From: Pisolithus tinctorius
Lineage: Eukaryota; Basidiomycota; Agaricomycetes; Boletales; Pisolithaceae
DNA length: 64,000 nt
NCBI GenBank assembly: GCA_024663395.1
Contig: JANFAH010000121.1
Span: 25,957-89,956 of the forward strand
Reading direction: 5' to 3'
The position numbers were made by a program, and so were the translations under genes. This document shows positions 21,777-35,800 of this stretch, piece after piece. Position 1 is the stretch's first letter, and each line of letters begins with the position of its first letter. The notes beneath the pieces were generated by a model. That model did not search any database. It saw nothing but the letters and a program-made list of their open reading frames with translations, and was not told the DNA's origin.

Positions 21777-23762
21777 TTCTATAACAGGAAGAAGGCCCTC
21801 TAGGCACTCCCGGACTCTACAAGTAGCAACAGTAGGGACTTTTTACATGGCAGATGACATGTACAGTAGAATGCCTATTTTCGATGTAGAGGAAGATAAT
21901 CTGACAGTCACTGAACATTTCTGGGTTGACCAATGGCTTTGTGTTAATCAAAGTTATTGATGTGGACGTGGGAAGGTGAGACGGTGGCGAGTGTGAGATT
22001 GCTGTCGACATGGGGATTGTGATATCCATGAGGGTATGCAGATGAGCAGGAGTGGACGCAAGTCATAAGAGAACAATTGGTACTTGGGGCAGAATTTATG
22101 GACTTCCTTCTTGGTGGGGATACACTTCGTGGTGGAGAGCGATTGCGGCATCCCCTGCATGACCAGACCCTGTGAATATTACCGAGGAAGTGGACAATGA
22201 CCCCAGTGATGGGGATGGCACAGTACTGAGGGCGAGTCCCATCGAAACTCGTAGGAAACCACGAGAACCGACCTCGTCTGTAATGTCAACCACCAAGTGG
22301 CGCGTGCCACTGTCCATGTGCGTTTGCACCTGAGTACCCTGATTAATATTGCTCGCCATGATTCAAGCACGACATTAAGTACGACGTTCACCATAAGATT
22401 ACTTCCAAAAACAGACAGCCTGGTCATCTCAGCGAATGGTCATCTCAGCGAAAACTCGGGAACCAAACAGTTTTCAGACCAGGAATATGTTTTGCACCGT
22501 GTTCGCAGTTGCTGAAATCGGGGGAAAGTGAGGACACGACCATCAGGGGCCCACATTTTTGAAAAATAGACGGCGCCGAGGGGAAGATCAAATGGATGCA
22601 CAAGAACCTCCTATCGATCAACTCGACCTTAAAAAAACAAGGATAGGCAACTACAGCGCTTTGGGGTAGTATGGGCGTATTCAAGTAGTTGAACAACTAC
22701 AAAACGTGTCCCAATTCGTAACTGGAACTTGAGATGATGACAATGTTTTTATGCTTCGTACGTCGACTGACAGAGATGGCCTACATAGCCTGCACACACC
22801 ACCGTGCCCTGTGGATCAAATGCATGTATGGTTTAGCATGATCCGCCTACGTTACACGAGACGGTGAACTACGCGCGCAATGGTCTGGGCTGAGGCTAGT
22901 GAACACTAGGTGACTCGCAAACTCTGGACACCTACACCACATAGCGTTGCAAAGTGACGGAGGGATTACTACGACGGAGCGTTCCACTGCGGGGTGACAC
23001 TCGGTACGGCGACCTTCTATCGATGCGACAAAGTACTTTCAGCACGAAGGCGTAGTCCTTGGGGTGGTACAAGTATATGTCGAATAAACACGACCAGGAA
23101 CGCCGGATATGGTTGACTGTGGATGTGTAGCGGCAGAAATCCACTGTGCGGTGTTTTCGATCTGTTCGGGGAACATGGATGGGTCCGCCTAACGGTGAAC
23201 TGCGCAGGGAATGTTCTGGGGTTCGAAGACGGGATTGTCTGCGATCGAGTAGCCACATGCCAGTCAGCCGGTAGTGAATTGGATGGCGATAGTGAAACAA
23301 GCATGGGCGTTATCTGCAAGCGTAGTGGCCCCACTGGATGATCCGAACTATCCAGGGTGCCCCGTTTCCGTCTTGGCTTGGATGGAAATGCGTCGTCATC
23401 GTTGTCGTCGGGGTGTGGATGCAAGGATGTTGTTGTGATGTGTTTTGGTGTCAGGGTGGTGAGCCATGCGAGGGAACAGACACTCGACCAGTCCGGTCAG
23501 GAAGGGGGGGCAACTCTACCAGTTGCAACTCGGTTTCACTTCTTTTTCTCACTCGAACGAACTCATCCGGAGGAAATTTTACCGGTGGAGGTCTGGAGTA
23601 TACGAGGGCCTCCAACCAAATCGAAACAAAAGAGAAGGGGAGAAAAAGGCGACGAAGAAAAAAAGAACAACCAAATCATCAACGACAACGACGGGGACGA
23701 GGACGACCAACACAGCGACGACGAGCTCGTATTGAACCGCTAGCTGGCTACCTTGACGTGTG
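21777..23762. other. Divergent intergenic region between HET protein and Set3-like genes
   Basis: The two flanking genes point away from each other, so both promoters should lie here. I see no third gene I can support. The last 250 bases are rich in acidic/basic repeats when translated, but this is upstream of the chosen Set3 start and is more likely 5' leader. Confidence 0.45.
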
Positions 23763-26700
23763 ATGAACAGCGATGCGACAGAGGCTGCCCTGGGTCTGCT
23801 CGGACTCTCTCCTCTCAACCACCACATTCAGGTCTTTGACGCTCACAGTGGCACCCCATCCCACCATGGACATGGACACCATACCGTACCGCCCTCGTTG
23901 ATACCGCTCAAGCGAAAGCAGCCGTCTCCGAGCAACGTCGCCAAGTCTCATCCGACGAAACTGGCAAGTCCACTGTTGACGACGCCTTCACCGACGACGA
24001 CGTTCTCTCACCCACCTCTCACTTCGCCCCACCCATCTCTTCTCTCGCAGACCACTTTCCGCTCTCCTTCACTACCGTCTCACCGACCATCCCACGGCGC
24101 ATCCCCGCTCTCGTCTCATCCACCCCACTCAAACCACACACACCCAGATCCACCACCGTCTACAGACGCAGACGACATCTCCTGCATCTGCGGATTCACC
24201 TACGATGACGGGTTCTCGATCGCATGCGACGTCTGCTCACGGTGGTGTCATGCTGCCTGTTTCGGCATCGTCGAGGGGGGCGTACCAGAGGAATGGCGGT
24301 GTTGGGTATGTCAGGGTGGCAGTATCGACGAGGAGCAGAGAGAGAGAGCCGTTAAACTACAACGCAAGCGACTGAAAACCCTGAAGATGAGAAACGGGCC
24401 CAATGGAAACGTGCCACATCCGGATAGTGTCCCCGGGGAAGACCAGCCTCGAAAACCGGGTTCCCGACGTAGAACCAGTCCAGGAATGGAGAAAAAACCG
24501 CGACGATCGAGTGGCATTACTACGCTTGCCACAGATAGTACTGCCCCAAACGCAACTAAGAAGAGGAGACGAGCATCGATCTTGAATCCAGCGGGTCCAT
24601 CGAGCTCGGCCAATGCGTTGGCCGCGCTAAATGCCAACCCTCCTACAGGCCCCGACACTGCCCACCCAAGTTCGTCCCGCATATCTCAACCGTAGGTCTC
24701 GTTTTCATTTGGATATTCTTGCTTGATTGTCTCACACAACTATCGTCAGTTCCACTTCCAGCTCACGTATTACCGATGTGTTCCCGCCGGACGCCTACTC
24801 TCATCCTTCGACGCATGCTCAACTGTTGAAAGTAGCGAAGGCATGGAGGGGCGTAACAGCTCTTAACCCGCCCATTCCAGTCGTACCACCCAGGACTTAC
24901 ATCGATGGAGGCTATGTCCGTGTCGATAGTCAAGGGTACGTTCTCTCATCATCCCTCCTTTTTTCTCAGGTAAACACATTCTGGTCTAGGTACAAGGACC
25001 GACACGGATACTCCATGTCCCCACTCGATAACACCACCCCTGTCATTGTCGACGACGGCATCGACGTGATGCTCCCACCAACTGTGCTAAAAACCTGTCC
25101 TTCCGATGCTTCACCCTCCTCATACTTGTGCTCGCATGTAGGTGGCAACGGAGTGGATTCTGGGCATACACCCCCGCATCTGTTGCGTCCGCCTTCGCCG
25201 AAGTTGTTCGTGGGACCAACAGCGCGTCTGCCACAATCGTCAATAATGTCTGGGTCGGCATCAGCATCGGGTACCGCATTAGGAACTGCTTCACATGGAC
25301 CTACTGACAGCTCCAGGAACAACGACACTATCGCCATCCCTTCCAACACGCTCCTGAGTCCCTACACAGCCACTATCCTTCCTTCTTCGGCGTACCTCGC
25401 TGATCCACTGAATGGGTATGCGCACTTGGGGATGGGGAAGCCACAGGTGAGATTAGTGGGTGGAGGTTGGTGTGTGGGTGTAGATGCGCGCGAACTCGGT
25501 GGGCGTGGGACGACATTAAATGTGCACAACAAAGGGAAAAGAGCGGAGAGCACGAATGGGTCCGAGGAGAGAGAAGCAGGGGGACAGAAGGGAAAATGTG
25601 CCGCTGCCACTCCCGCAGCAGACGAAAGTCTTGGCAAAGGGAGATGGGCACGATGCGGGTGCTGGCCAAACGCGGTGGTCAGGCCTGTGATATGTGGTGG
25701 TGGGAGACGAAGGAAGAAAAAAGGAGAAGGTGGGGACAGAGAAAGCGATAACGAACAGAAAGCCCGTCGACACCGAGATGGCTGCACGTCAACCACGAGC
25801 ACCACAACGAACGGCAATGGGGCTATACATTCCCCCACCGAGGACGACTCCGATGCCCCTCCTCCACCTCCGTCCCCATCCGACACTTCCTCTGACAACG
25901 AAGATTCGACAACGTTATCGTTTGGGTTATTTGCCCTGAGAGACTTGAGAGCGGACGAGGAAATCGTGTTAGGGTGGGAATGGGACGATGGACATGCGGT
26001 GCACATGCTGCCGGCTCTAATTGAGAGTCCTGGAATGTTTGGGTGAGTTCATCTTTTTCCCATACTTTCTTCCTTGCTGACCTGTTTTGTCTGGCGCTGA
26101 CGATGTTCCTTTCCACTCTTTCTATTGCACCCAACGGATGTGACCCCATGGATACTTCCCGAACCGTACCCGCTCCGCGTACCCATAGCCCAGCCCATCT
26201 GCACTATCTTCGCGCCCAATGCACCTCCATTCTTCATGCGCTTAGCAGTACGTTCACAACATGTGCATGTGGCTCGTCAACGCGGGATTGTGCAGTACGC
26301 GTGATGGAAAGAGTTGCGGAAGGGAGGTGGCCTTGGCCTGGAGGTGAAGCCTCTGGATCGGAGTGGGAGACTGATGATCAGGAAGAAGAGGAAGGTGGTG
26401 GTGACTGCAATGGAAGAATGATGAACGTTGGACATGGGAGGGAAGGAGAAGGGGAGGATGTGATTGTTGATTTGGAGGCTACGGATTCCGAGGGAGAATC
26501 CGGTGCGAGAGGGATGAATGGAGCTGATGGCATCGGTGTTACTGTCAACCGCAAGGGCCCAAGCACCAATGGAGCGAACTCGATCAACAACCCATCATCG
26601 CATCGCAAACGTCGGAAGAAGGCGAAGGATGGGACCAATGCAGAGAAGACCAGACATGTGGATTTGGGTCCGCTTGTAGGTGTCCAGCGGGGATTTAGGA

Positions 26701-29696
26701 CGCGCGAGAGGGCGCCGATGAGTGGAGGGTGGTGTGGCGTCGAAGTCGTACCTTCGAGTCTGGGATGGTCGGCGGGACTTGGAGGAGAGGATGAGGACGT
26801 GTACGTGGATGTGGTTGGAAATGGTGGAGGCAGGAGCCAGCGTACAAGTGGGGCCAAGGCGGAGCGGAACGGAGAGGTGGATTGCATAGGTCAGTCGTGT
26901 GCTCAGTGACGCGGCTTTTACGTTTTGGGCCAGTCTTGCTGACTGTGTTTGCTCTCCTCCCGCAGACGACGGTCCTCCTGGCGAGGAACATGTTCTTCCA
27001 CCGCGCATGCGTAAGCCGTGGTCACAACAACCGGGGCCGTCACGGAGCCCAACAATCACGAACGCCGAGAGTCCGATATCTACCTCTAGCCACGGAAAAG
27101 CAGGGCATGAAGTGGATGGGACGAGTGCAATGGAAACAGAGTTTGATACGGAGACGGAGGGAGAGGATACGACGGATGGTGAGTTTTCATTGTCTAACAT
27201 GTTGATCATGACTGGTAACTCATTTTCACCCCGTTCATTCTTTCAGATACTCGTCAAATGCCACCCCCGCCAATGCCGGCATCACTGGATCCCACAACAA
27301 TATCCTCCCTCGCGCATGCGCATTCTCAAGCCTTCCCGCACCCTCGAAGTTCTTCGCCTCATCAGCCAAGTAATACGACCGCGAAGAACGTGCCAGATCC
27401 ACCGCGTATACCTCCACGATGGATGCCATCGCGAACGACGAGTTCCCCGCAGACACAAAGTGAACTTCATATTGCACCAGCATCAGCGGGCACCATGCAG
27501 CTTTCACAGCCCACGCCACCTCAGCCTCAGTACCAGCAGCAGCAATTGTATCCGCACACGCTGGCAAGTATGTCACCCTCTGTACCCTTCTCGAAGCTTT
27601 CGCTGTTCTCGCCTGATGGTGGTGCTACGATATCACAAAACGGACCGGTTCTGTCCCTCAGTTCTGTTTCGTCAGAGCGATCGACGGTAGATCAGCCCTC
27701 ACCGTCTACTCCCACCAGCATGCCCTCTTCCTCACACTCGGAAGCACGGTCGCACTGTGATGGTACGATACCGCCCACTGTGCAAACTGACGACTGCTCC
27801 CCCTCCTCGCTGGTGCAAGACTCGCAGGCAGATGTTAATCGGCGTTCCTCCAGCACTGAAACACACCGTGTCCGGTTTGTGTCCCCTGAAGTTCTTGGCG
27901 GATTACCGTCGTTGACAAACGGGAACGATGTCCATGTTAACGTGCTGCGGGACGTTGAAGACGAGGTCGATATTGTAGGGGGTGTGGATGGGCTTGATGG
28001 TGTAAACGCCGACATCGACGCCGACACCGGAGGAAACGAGTCTCGGGAGGTGAACGAAGCGATGGATGTTGATGTGGACGTGTCAGGGGAGGTGTCGGAT
28101 GAACAACGTGTTACGTCGGCATGTTCTTCTGACCACTATCACCCCAGGTTGGAAAACTCCCACGGTGACCAACGTCCCACGCATCAGTCTGGTGATACGT
28201 CTCCCTGCACTGACGCTCCATCAATCCCGCCATTTGAATCGGGGTCATGTCATGAACAACCCCTTTCAGACCAGTCACCTCAACCGGTGGACGTTCCGAT
28301 GGAACCGGAGACACTCTGCGCGGAACCCCAACCTCCACATACACCTACACCACACCACTCTGAGCCTGAGCCTGAGCCATCGCAGCCTGCACGAGTACCC
28401 TCACCCCCGCCGCCTCCCAAGGTCAAGATGTCACTCAAAGACTTCGTCCTGCGGAAAAAGAAGCAGCGCGAAGAGGAAATGGCGGCCAAGAGTGTGCTAT
28501 CTCCGGCTAGTCCCTCCGCACATTTGGCGCTGCCACCCAGTCCAGGGCCAGTAGGGGACGAAAGCGGAAGCTCGGTTGCTGAGTCCGCAGAAGCTACCAG
28601 TGCCCCGGGTGAACGTGAACGTGATGGCCCACAAATTTCGGTGACTGTGCCTGATGTGGACCTGAACGGCGATGACGACCTGAGTGCTGTGAACGCAGCT
28701 GGGGATGTCGTCCGCACGGACCAAGATGACGTCGCACCTCCCGAAATTTCTCAGCAGCACCTTGATCGCCAGGAATCGTCATCATCGAGCGAACCTTGGT
28801 CGTGCCAGGAAAGAGGGGTTAGTACGGAAGGATGTCAATCTTCTCCCCCGCCACTGCCACCGCTTACGCCGCTGCGCGTTCCGGACGAAAGTCAAGTGAT
28901 CCAGACACAGACGAAAGGTAGTCCAGTCGCTGATCAAGCTTCCGCGGAGAAGTTTGAGGCTAGGGATGACGCTCTACCCAATGGAGCTACCGGATGCAAT
29001 GATCGTATGCATGATGTTGTGAGCTTCGCACCTGATCCCCCACCCCCGCCATTGAACAGCCTCGCGGCTTCAGCAAACCATGTTGACAGCGGTGCTTCTG
29101 CTTCTGCTTCCCTTGTCCCTGTTCCTACTCCTGCCCCTACTTCCAGTTCCATGTCCACCTCTTCCACGTCCAACTCTCGTGCCACCTCCGTTTCTGCCTC
29201 TTTACCTACTCACCCAAGTCAATATCCTCGTGCTACTTATCAGAGTTCTGCGTCTCGTCGAGTCTCTCATGAAGATGGAGAAATCCTTAGTTCCGCGTTC
29301 TCTAAATCGTATGTCCCCCGGTCACATACGCCACCGACGCAACCACGATCGTTTCAAGCGCCCCGCGCACCATCGCCAGGGTATAGCCCTGGTCCGTCGT
29401 CTTCTCGGCGACCACCACCACCGCCACCCCCGCGTTCAGGTCCAGGTCCTGGACCATCTTCTTCAGTCGGTACCAACGCTCTTTCCCGGCCATTGCCTAG
29501 CGGGCCACGTGCACTCAGGGGAACTATGAACCAATCATCGTACCCACCGCCACCTCCGAGACCGTATTCGGGATCCCAGTATATTCCTCGAGGACCGTCG
29601 GCGGATCGCGATAGGCTGGACAGGGAGCGCGATAGATCGTGGAGCGCGTCGTCGAGGCCGAGAGGAAGGGCTGGAAGCACTGGATGGGGGAGGTGA
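23763..29696 (+). CDS. Set3-like PHD finger and SET domain chromatin protein
   Basis: Homologue of the Set3/Set4 type, scaffold of a histone deacetylase complex in yeast, nuclear. Exons 23763-24691, 24750-24935, 24990-26042, 26189-26889, 26966-27178 and 27247-29696 sum to 1,843 aa with all phases consistent. The PHD finger (residues about 141-183) has the C4HC3 set: CICGF, ACDVC, WCHAAC, WRCWVC. A SET-like region ends with GCWPNAVVRPVI and FGLFALRDLRADEEIVLG, then EWDDGHAVHMLPALI. Downstream are HLHYLRAQCTSILHAL and TFTTCACG, then long acidic, serine- and proline-rich disorder, and the motif VKMSLKDFVLRKKKQREEEM. The SET core seems split by insertions, as in Set3 relatives that lack methyltransferase activity. 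The 24936-24989 intron is in frame (54 nt) and was accepted because removing it joins RVDSQG to YKDRHGY. The gene is intact. Confidence 0.88.
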
Positions 29697-31771
29697 ATGT
29701 TCGATGTCATTTTGCACACTCTTTCTTCCTCGTGGACGTTTCAATCGATTCGCTGCCTAATCATTATTACTTTTTTTTTTGGTGTTCTTTTGACTTATGT
29801 ATGTGTTTCGTTCTTTGCTCTCACCTTTTTTGATGTTTTCTAGTTTCAAAGTTCTTTCGTCTTCCGCGCAACTCCATCGTTTGTCTGCTCTTCTTTTTTT
29901 TTTTCCTTTCCCCTGTCGTCCACTGTGGATCATGCACATGTACATGATTGCTGTCACTAATTTCCAGAAAGATAGATACATGGTAAATGACAAAAACGTG
30001 TACTATCAAATGATGGCGCTTTGTGAGAGAAACTCGATCAAAAATACTAAATCAAATCTTCGGCGCTTTGGCACAAATTTCAGCGCCCTTCAGAGCTTGA
30101 CGTATCCAGACTCACACGTGCACTCTTATTACTTTTTGAATCTTGACTCACCAGAGTCAAACTAAGATACAGGCTCGGACCCGCGCGCAGTGGCAATGCG
30201 GCGCGCGCGCTCACTAATAAACGTTACGGTGCGGTCCAGTCTCCCGGCTTTGGGTTAACTTCGACATCAATCATGATAGAGTGGGAAGGAACTGCACCGT
30301 GCGCGCCAATCACTCACGCACATATTGAGGTGGTAAGTTATTGCCGCATAGCAAGACTGCTTACCGTAAGGATAGCACTGCTGACCCCTCCCCATCGAGC
30401 CATTGGCAGGCGGGTCCTTTTGATTCATTGCCGACCCTAGGTGCCTGATGCATATGCATATGATTTCGGATGGCATTTCATCCCATGCCTCGAATATGGG
30501 GTTCTGATAAGGTGCGTATATCCACCAATATGGTGTATTGATGCGGCGGGTGGCGGCGGTGGCGGCGGGCAAGAGGCAGGCAGGATGTTGACTTCGACAT
30601 CATCACGAACCACGATAGGGTGGGAATCCATCTGTTGATCGGCGCGATAGACGGCTGTGGCTGCGACTGCGGACGGGATCTGGCTAAGGAGTTCACTTGG
30701 TCTGTTTTAGCATCATATCATATAACCGATGTGGTCCTCATATCTGCTAGTCCGTATCCCTTACAGGCTGACAAAGGTGCAATGCGTCGAATGATGTCGG
30801 TCAACAAACCATCCGTGTACTTCCTCCTTTCATGGGTTACATGGTAAGTCGGTCTCGTTCCCTGGCCGATGTCTCCGATCGGAGAATATGGTAAGGTGTT
30901 TTCCCTTGAGACTTGCACTGACAACCAAGAGGGCGCTTACACATGATCGAATCCCTCGGCTTGGGTGCGCAACACTCCAACTCAGAGTACATGTTACCGT
31001 CGAAATCTCAAAGAAGCCTTCTCCGCATTCCAATCGAATTTGTCCGAGCGGCGATTCTTCACAAGATGTTATCGTGTCCATGCGCCCTACCGCGTTAACC
31101 GCGGATGGGTTGCTTCACATCCGACGGTGGTGTACAAGTCCTCCTCGGCCCTCGGGAAGGAACACGTTTAGCAGTGTGAGTGTGTTCTGTGTCTACATGG
31201 CAACCTCAATTCCGGCGGTTGCGCCGTCGTGCGGTGGGGAGGTGAATGGGTGATGTTACTGGCATACTCACGACGTCAAATCTGAAGATTTGAAGATCCT
31301 ACCCCTACCCACACTGCGCACGCAGTTGTGGATATCCGTTTACCCCCTCGTACATACATACCACGCAATGGTTCGCAATCTGCCCCGACGTCCCCGGAGA
31401 GTGATGCAAATTGCAAGAAATATATATTTCATGAATTTGCACCATGGTCACTGATGGTGAGGCTACCTTCAACCGGGAAACTAAACATCCAGTGCAAATA
31501 ATACCTGATTGGTAGCAGTTGGTAGCACAGTGGCGCTGCAAAAGCACCTGGAACTCTCGCTAGCACGAGGGGTATCATTGAAACCCCTTACTCTTTCTTT
31601 CATCCTTGTGGGAGGAGTACTACTTGAGTGCTTGGATTTGACTTCAATATCGACTATTTGAATGGTCACGTGACCCGCATGTGTGGGAGTTATGACGCAG
31701 TGGGAGCGGCCGTTCGACGACGACCTCCTCAGTTGGCAGGCTGGAGTAGTGCTCTCACTGGAACCATCACG
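29697..31771. other. Intergenic stretch, Set3-like to SOD
   Basis: No gene recognised. A short GC-alternating segment (around 30180-30215) and a GGC-rich segment (30542-30570) stand out. Two loosely similar pieces, each with ACTTCGACATCA followed by ATAG(A/G)GTGGGAA, lie near 30258 and 30590 and may be a decayed duplication. Confidence 0.4.
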
Positions 31772-32800
31772 ATGTTGTACATCAGGAATGCTTTGAGACC
31801 TTCGCTGACCCGCATGTTTGTGGCTCGTAATGCTTCTTTGCATACCCTTCCCGAGCTGCCTTATGCCTACAACGTGAGTGGTGTCGGGTACTGTCGGACG
31901 CTAAGACACCCAGCTTAGTGAAATGGACATCCTAGGCCCTCGAGCCCCATATTTCCGAGCAGATTATGAAGCTGCACCACACGAAACATCACCAGACATA
32001 CGTCAATGGATTGAACGCTGCTGAAGAAGCGTACGCTAAGTCGAAGTCGGTGACGGAGAAAATCGCTTTACAGTCTGCTCTCAAGTTTAACGGTGGCGGT
32101 GAGTAAGACAATGATATCGAAGGAGCACCACTGACAAGCAATGATACAGGCCACATTAACCACTCACTCTTCTGGAAAAATCTTTCCCCCGTCAACGAGA
32201 ACGGTGGTAAGTTGTTTGAAGGGCCCTTAAAAGACGCTTTGGAGCGCGACTTCGGATCTGTGGACGGGTTCAAAAAAAGATTCAACGCTGCTACTGCCGG
32301 GATACAAGGCAGTGGTTGGGGATGGCTTGTAGGTATCATGTCAGGCTATTCTGCGATGCCGCCATCTCAACTCTATGACAGGGCTATAATCGGGACACGC
32401 AAAAGCTCGAGATTGCAACGACGGCTAACCAGGACCCTCTCATGTGTATGGGGCTTAGTCATAGACTGCATATCACGGCTCACGTTCCGTTCGCAGCGCT
32501 AACTCCGATCATCGGTGTTGACATCTGGGAACATGTGTGTATAACATATCTAATTCTAGAAGCACGCTGAAATCTTCTTTGTAGGCATTCTATCTCCAGG
32601 TGAGCATTCCAGCTCGGCCCGTCGGATATCGTCTGAATAGGTTTGCATGGGCAGTATTACAATGTGAAGGTAGACGTAAGTTGATTATGTTACGTTGTTA
32701 CGCTCTAGATTCTCAATTAAGTTGACAGTATCTCAACGCCATTTGGAATGTCATCAACTTCAAGGAGGCGGAATGCAGGTTCTTGGAGGCCACGAAGTAA
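31772..32800 (+). CDS. SOD2: Mitochondrial manganese superoxide dismutase
   Basis: Converts superoxide to oxygen and hydrogen peroxide in the mitochondrial matrix. Eight exons (31772-31873, 31936-32098, 32150-32328, 32382-32445, 32497-32534, 32585-32599, 32655-32675, 32729-32800) give 217 aa. The first 25 residues are arginine-rich without acids, as in a mitochondrial presequence, followed by the mature start [18 protein letters not shown]. Metal ligands are present: histidine in KLHHTKHH, histidine in GHINHSLFW, and aspartate and histidine in GVDIWEHAFYLQ. The NQDPL segment carries the outer-sphere glutamine typical of the manganese form. Two exons are only 15 and 21 nt; both keep frame and encode invariant family residues. 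No lesion is seen, so the gene should be functional. Confidence 0.93.
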
Positions 32801-35800
32801 TTCTGCATACAAAAGCGTACAGACACGCCTTGTGTACTCGTGTACATTTTATGATCAGAACCTCCGATTCACCGACCTGCATGTGCTCGGTTGAGCAACA
32901 AACACGAGGTCTACTTAGTCGTACGAAGTACAAGGTTCCCACCGGAAGTTGCTGTGAGAGAGCGGGACCATGCTCAGTGGATCCGTTGGTACGCTCACTC
33001 GTTCATATTTGGTCATAAGAAGCTTCGTCAGGCTCGTTGCGCGTGCTCTTCCAGGCAGCCGAGTAAGTTATGCATTGACCATCCTTTAGTCATCACAGTG
33101 TTGGTTTATCATAACGCCGGCCCTGTACACATGGAACTGTGAACGATTTCTATGCCTGTGATATTGCGTTTATTTCGGTAATATATCCTGGTACACCGTA
33201 CTATGGCCTAGAAAAGTATCTGTGAACCGTGCTCAGGGTGCCAACGGATGCACTTCCGCGCTGGCCTCCCCGCTCGCTGATGTGATAGCTAAGTGTCATC
33301 CAGTGGCCCGCCGGCGGTGCAAGGATGGCACCTGGAATTGACAGAAAGCAGTTTGGTATGTAACTTTGGACTTGAAGTAGAAACCATGGTTTCATCCACA
33401 GCATTTAGCGGAACGTTCCTTGCGGTCCGGCAATTATTCTAGCCCGCACAACCTCTTTGACCGGATCTGTCATGCCTTTCATTTCGAGCGTTGATGACCG
33501 GTAACAGGCTCTGCTGGTCTGCGGCCCGCGAACCAAGGACAACAGGGGAATAAATAAAGTTGTGTCAGGTTGAATACTTGCGTTAGGCTCAGAATCAGTA
33601 GGTAGTTGGAGTCTATCCGTGTTGTTGGTGACTTAAAGCACCTGACCTAAGTGGTCGGTACAGGACTTCAAGCCAACTTGAACTAATCAGGTTCGCTAAT
33701 CTTTAGGTTTTGGTCTTGACAGGTCGCAGAGAACGACCCATCGGACTTGCCCTCAGCCTAACCCCGTTAGTCCTTGCCTTTTCGTGCAATAAAGGGTAGC
33801 CACATCGAGCGTATCAGCCACTAACGTGTGAAGTCGTCATCTTTATCTTATCAACTAGAATTTATGTAACACCATATGTGGTACCACCAGACCGCTGAGC
33901 CATAGATTCCGGATGCACATATGGCTTCTGCTTAACCTCTGTAGTGTCAATACTGTCGATCAGATGGACAGTCTCATAATCTGAATCCGGCGAATTGAAG
34001 GCGTTTACTGGACTCCATGTTCTCCGGTTCTGGTCATGGTCACTTGGTAGGAAACTATTGAGCATTGGAGGGCACTGGAAGGGCCTGAGATCTTGACTTT
34101 AGAACTGATCGTATTGCTCATACTGGATAATAGCACTGCGCTCGGAGGTGAATTACCGAATACCGGCACGAAGCTCGTTCATGGTATAATGTGTGACTGA
34201 TCCATCAGACGGTATTAAGTTCGGAAGCATACATATTTTACTTTTCGAAACAGACTGAAGGGTTACCAACCTCTTCAGCGTACTATCCAGGTATGTAAGT
34301 GGAGCTCCGATTTATCCATTTAACTCGGAGGAATTTCTACGGCGGGCAGATCGCGACAAGTCAAACCGTATGGCAAACAAGTGAAACCGGGAGACTAGGT
34401 ATGCAGCGCCTCAACGATTTAAGTCTAACGGTTCACCCGGTAACCCAGACTTGCGCCAATTACGCCGGTTGGCTACCTACTAGTGTTAGCTCCCCTGTTT
34501 CGTACGGAAAAAGAATGGTCTGGAAGACTACTTCGCGTCGCCAGGGACGTTCCGAACGGCGCCGCAGCAGGAGGGTAGCTCTGACGAGATGGCCTCAGTT
34601 GTCACATTGCGTGCATACCCGCATTCGTAATGGCTTCATCACGAGTATGCTTCATGACGGAGGGGGGGCGGAATCCAGTCCTGTCTACGTGCCACTGGCG
34701 AGACACTGGCGTCCTTTCTGACAGATGGTGCGTTTCCTGTGAATATTTCCCGTGCAAATTATGGACGAGTGGGACGAACTGCATCGCAAGTATCACTTCT
34801 GGGATTTCTAGACAGCACTAACCCCTCTATAAACGACATGAAACGTGATCTTGATGGTGTGCATCTTCTGAAAGCTATTCCCAAAGTCTCGAAAAATGTA
34901 TCTCATGCCAACCAAAGGTAGAAGGTATAAGCGCGTGCAAAATGACGAATGACATGATCACCGCCACGGTTCCTGCGTTTGGAACGACCTCGCGGGATTA
35001 ATTTCCGCCGCGCGCAAGTGTACTATCGGAAGAAGAATTCTACGCACACCTGCTATGCCAGGAGGGGGAAAGAGATGTGTCGTGCTGTGTTTTACTTCGA
35101 GTGTTGCCTGCGGTGTTTGCCGTGGAAAGTCCATTGTGACGAGTTGAGAATCCAAGTTCAAATGACAACTCTACCATTATTTGTGCCATTATAATTCCGG
35201 TACTTGCTTTTGTATGTTTGCCGCACAGGTACTGCGGCGCCGATCAGTGGCACTTGATCAGCTGTGACACTGTACATGGATTTCCCAGGAGAACGCGTGA
35301 TACAACCCGCTTTATGCGAGTACACGATCACTATCGCAATGATATCAGGACACTTGTTCATCAAGGTCGCCTACAAATGTCACAGAACCGTGGCCACGGG
35401 TGTGCGTATGCCGTGAGGGTAGAAGATCAATTAATGAGACTAGAGAGACCCACAGGATGACATGATGGTAGACCATCTTGCGGCAGAGAGTTTCCCGAAC
35501 CGTAAATATTCCCATGACCTGACCCGCTACCAATGAGTAAGGTGTCACTGACTGTTTTGAAGGGCGGTGCAGAGGAACATTTGCCTTTGCTCCCCATGGG
35601 GCAACGTGGATGAGAAGAACAGTGCCAGGTTTTTTTTTTTTTTTGAATGTTACCGGTAGATTCTAGTGTAGTCTTTGAGGCAGGAAGGTAGTTTCCACCT
35701 CAACGACCTCCAAAAGGCACTGGGAAATTGGGCAGATGGGGACTAACGAACGGTAAGTGGTTGCTGGCTCAATCAATGACACCTAAGCGAGACAGGGCAG

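Noticed and set aside
23338..23743. Two overlapping 128-141 codon frames upstream of the Set3-like start
   Set aside because: Low-complexity basic sequence without homologous features, overlapping in different frames; more likely 5' leader.
25362..26006. Long antisense frames opposite the Set3-like gene, also at 24311-24682, 26378-27209 and 28280-28717
   Set aside because: They mirror low-complexity serine, proline and acidic coding sequence and show no domain; the plus strand has consistent exons, a PHD finger and SET-type blocks.
34299..34921. Possible plus-strand gene
   Set aside because: Some stretches look protein-like, but stops interrupt every frame, no splice model joins them, and no family is recognised.
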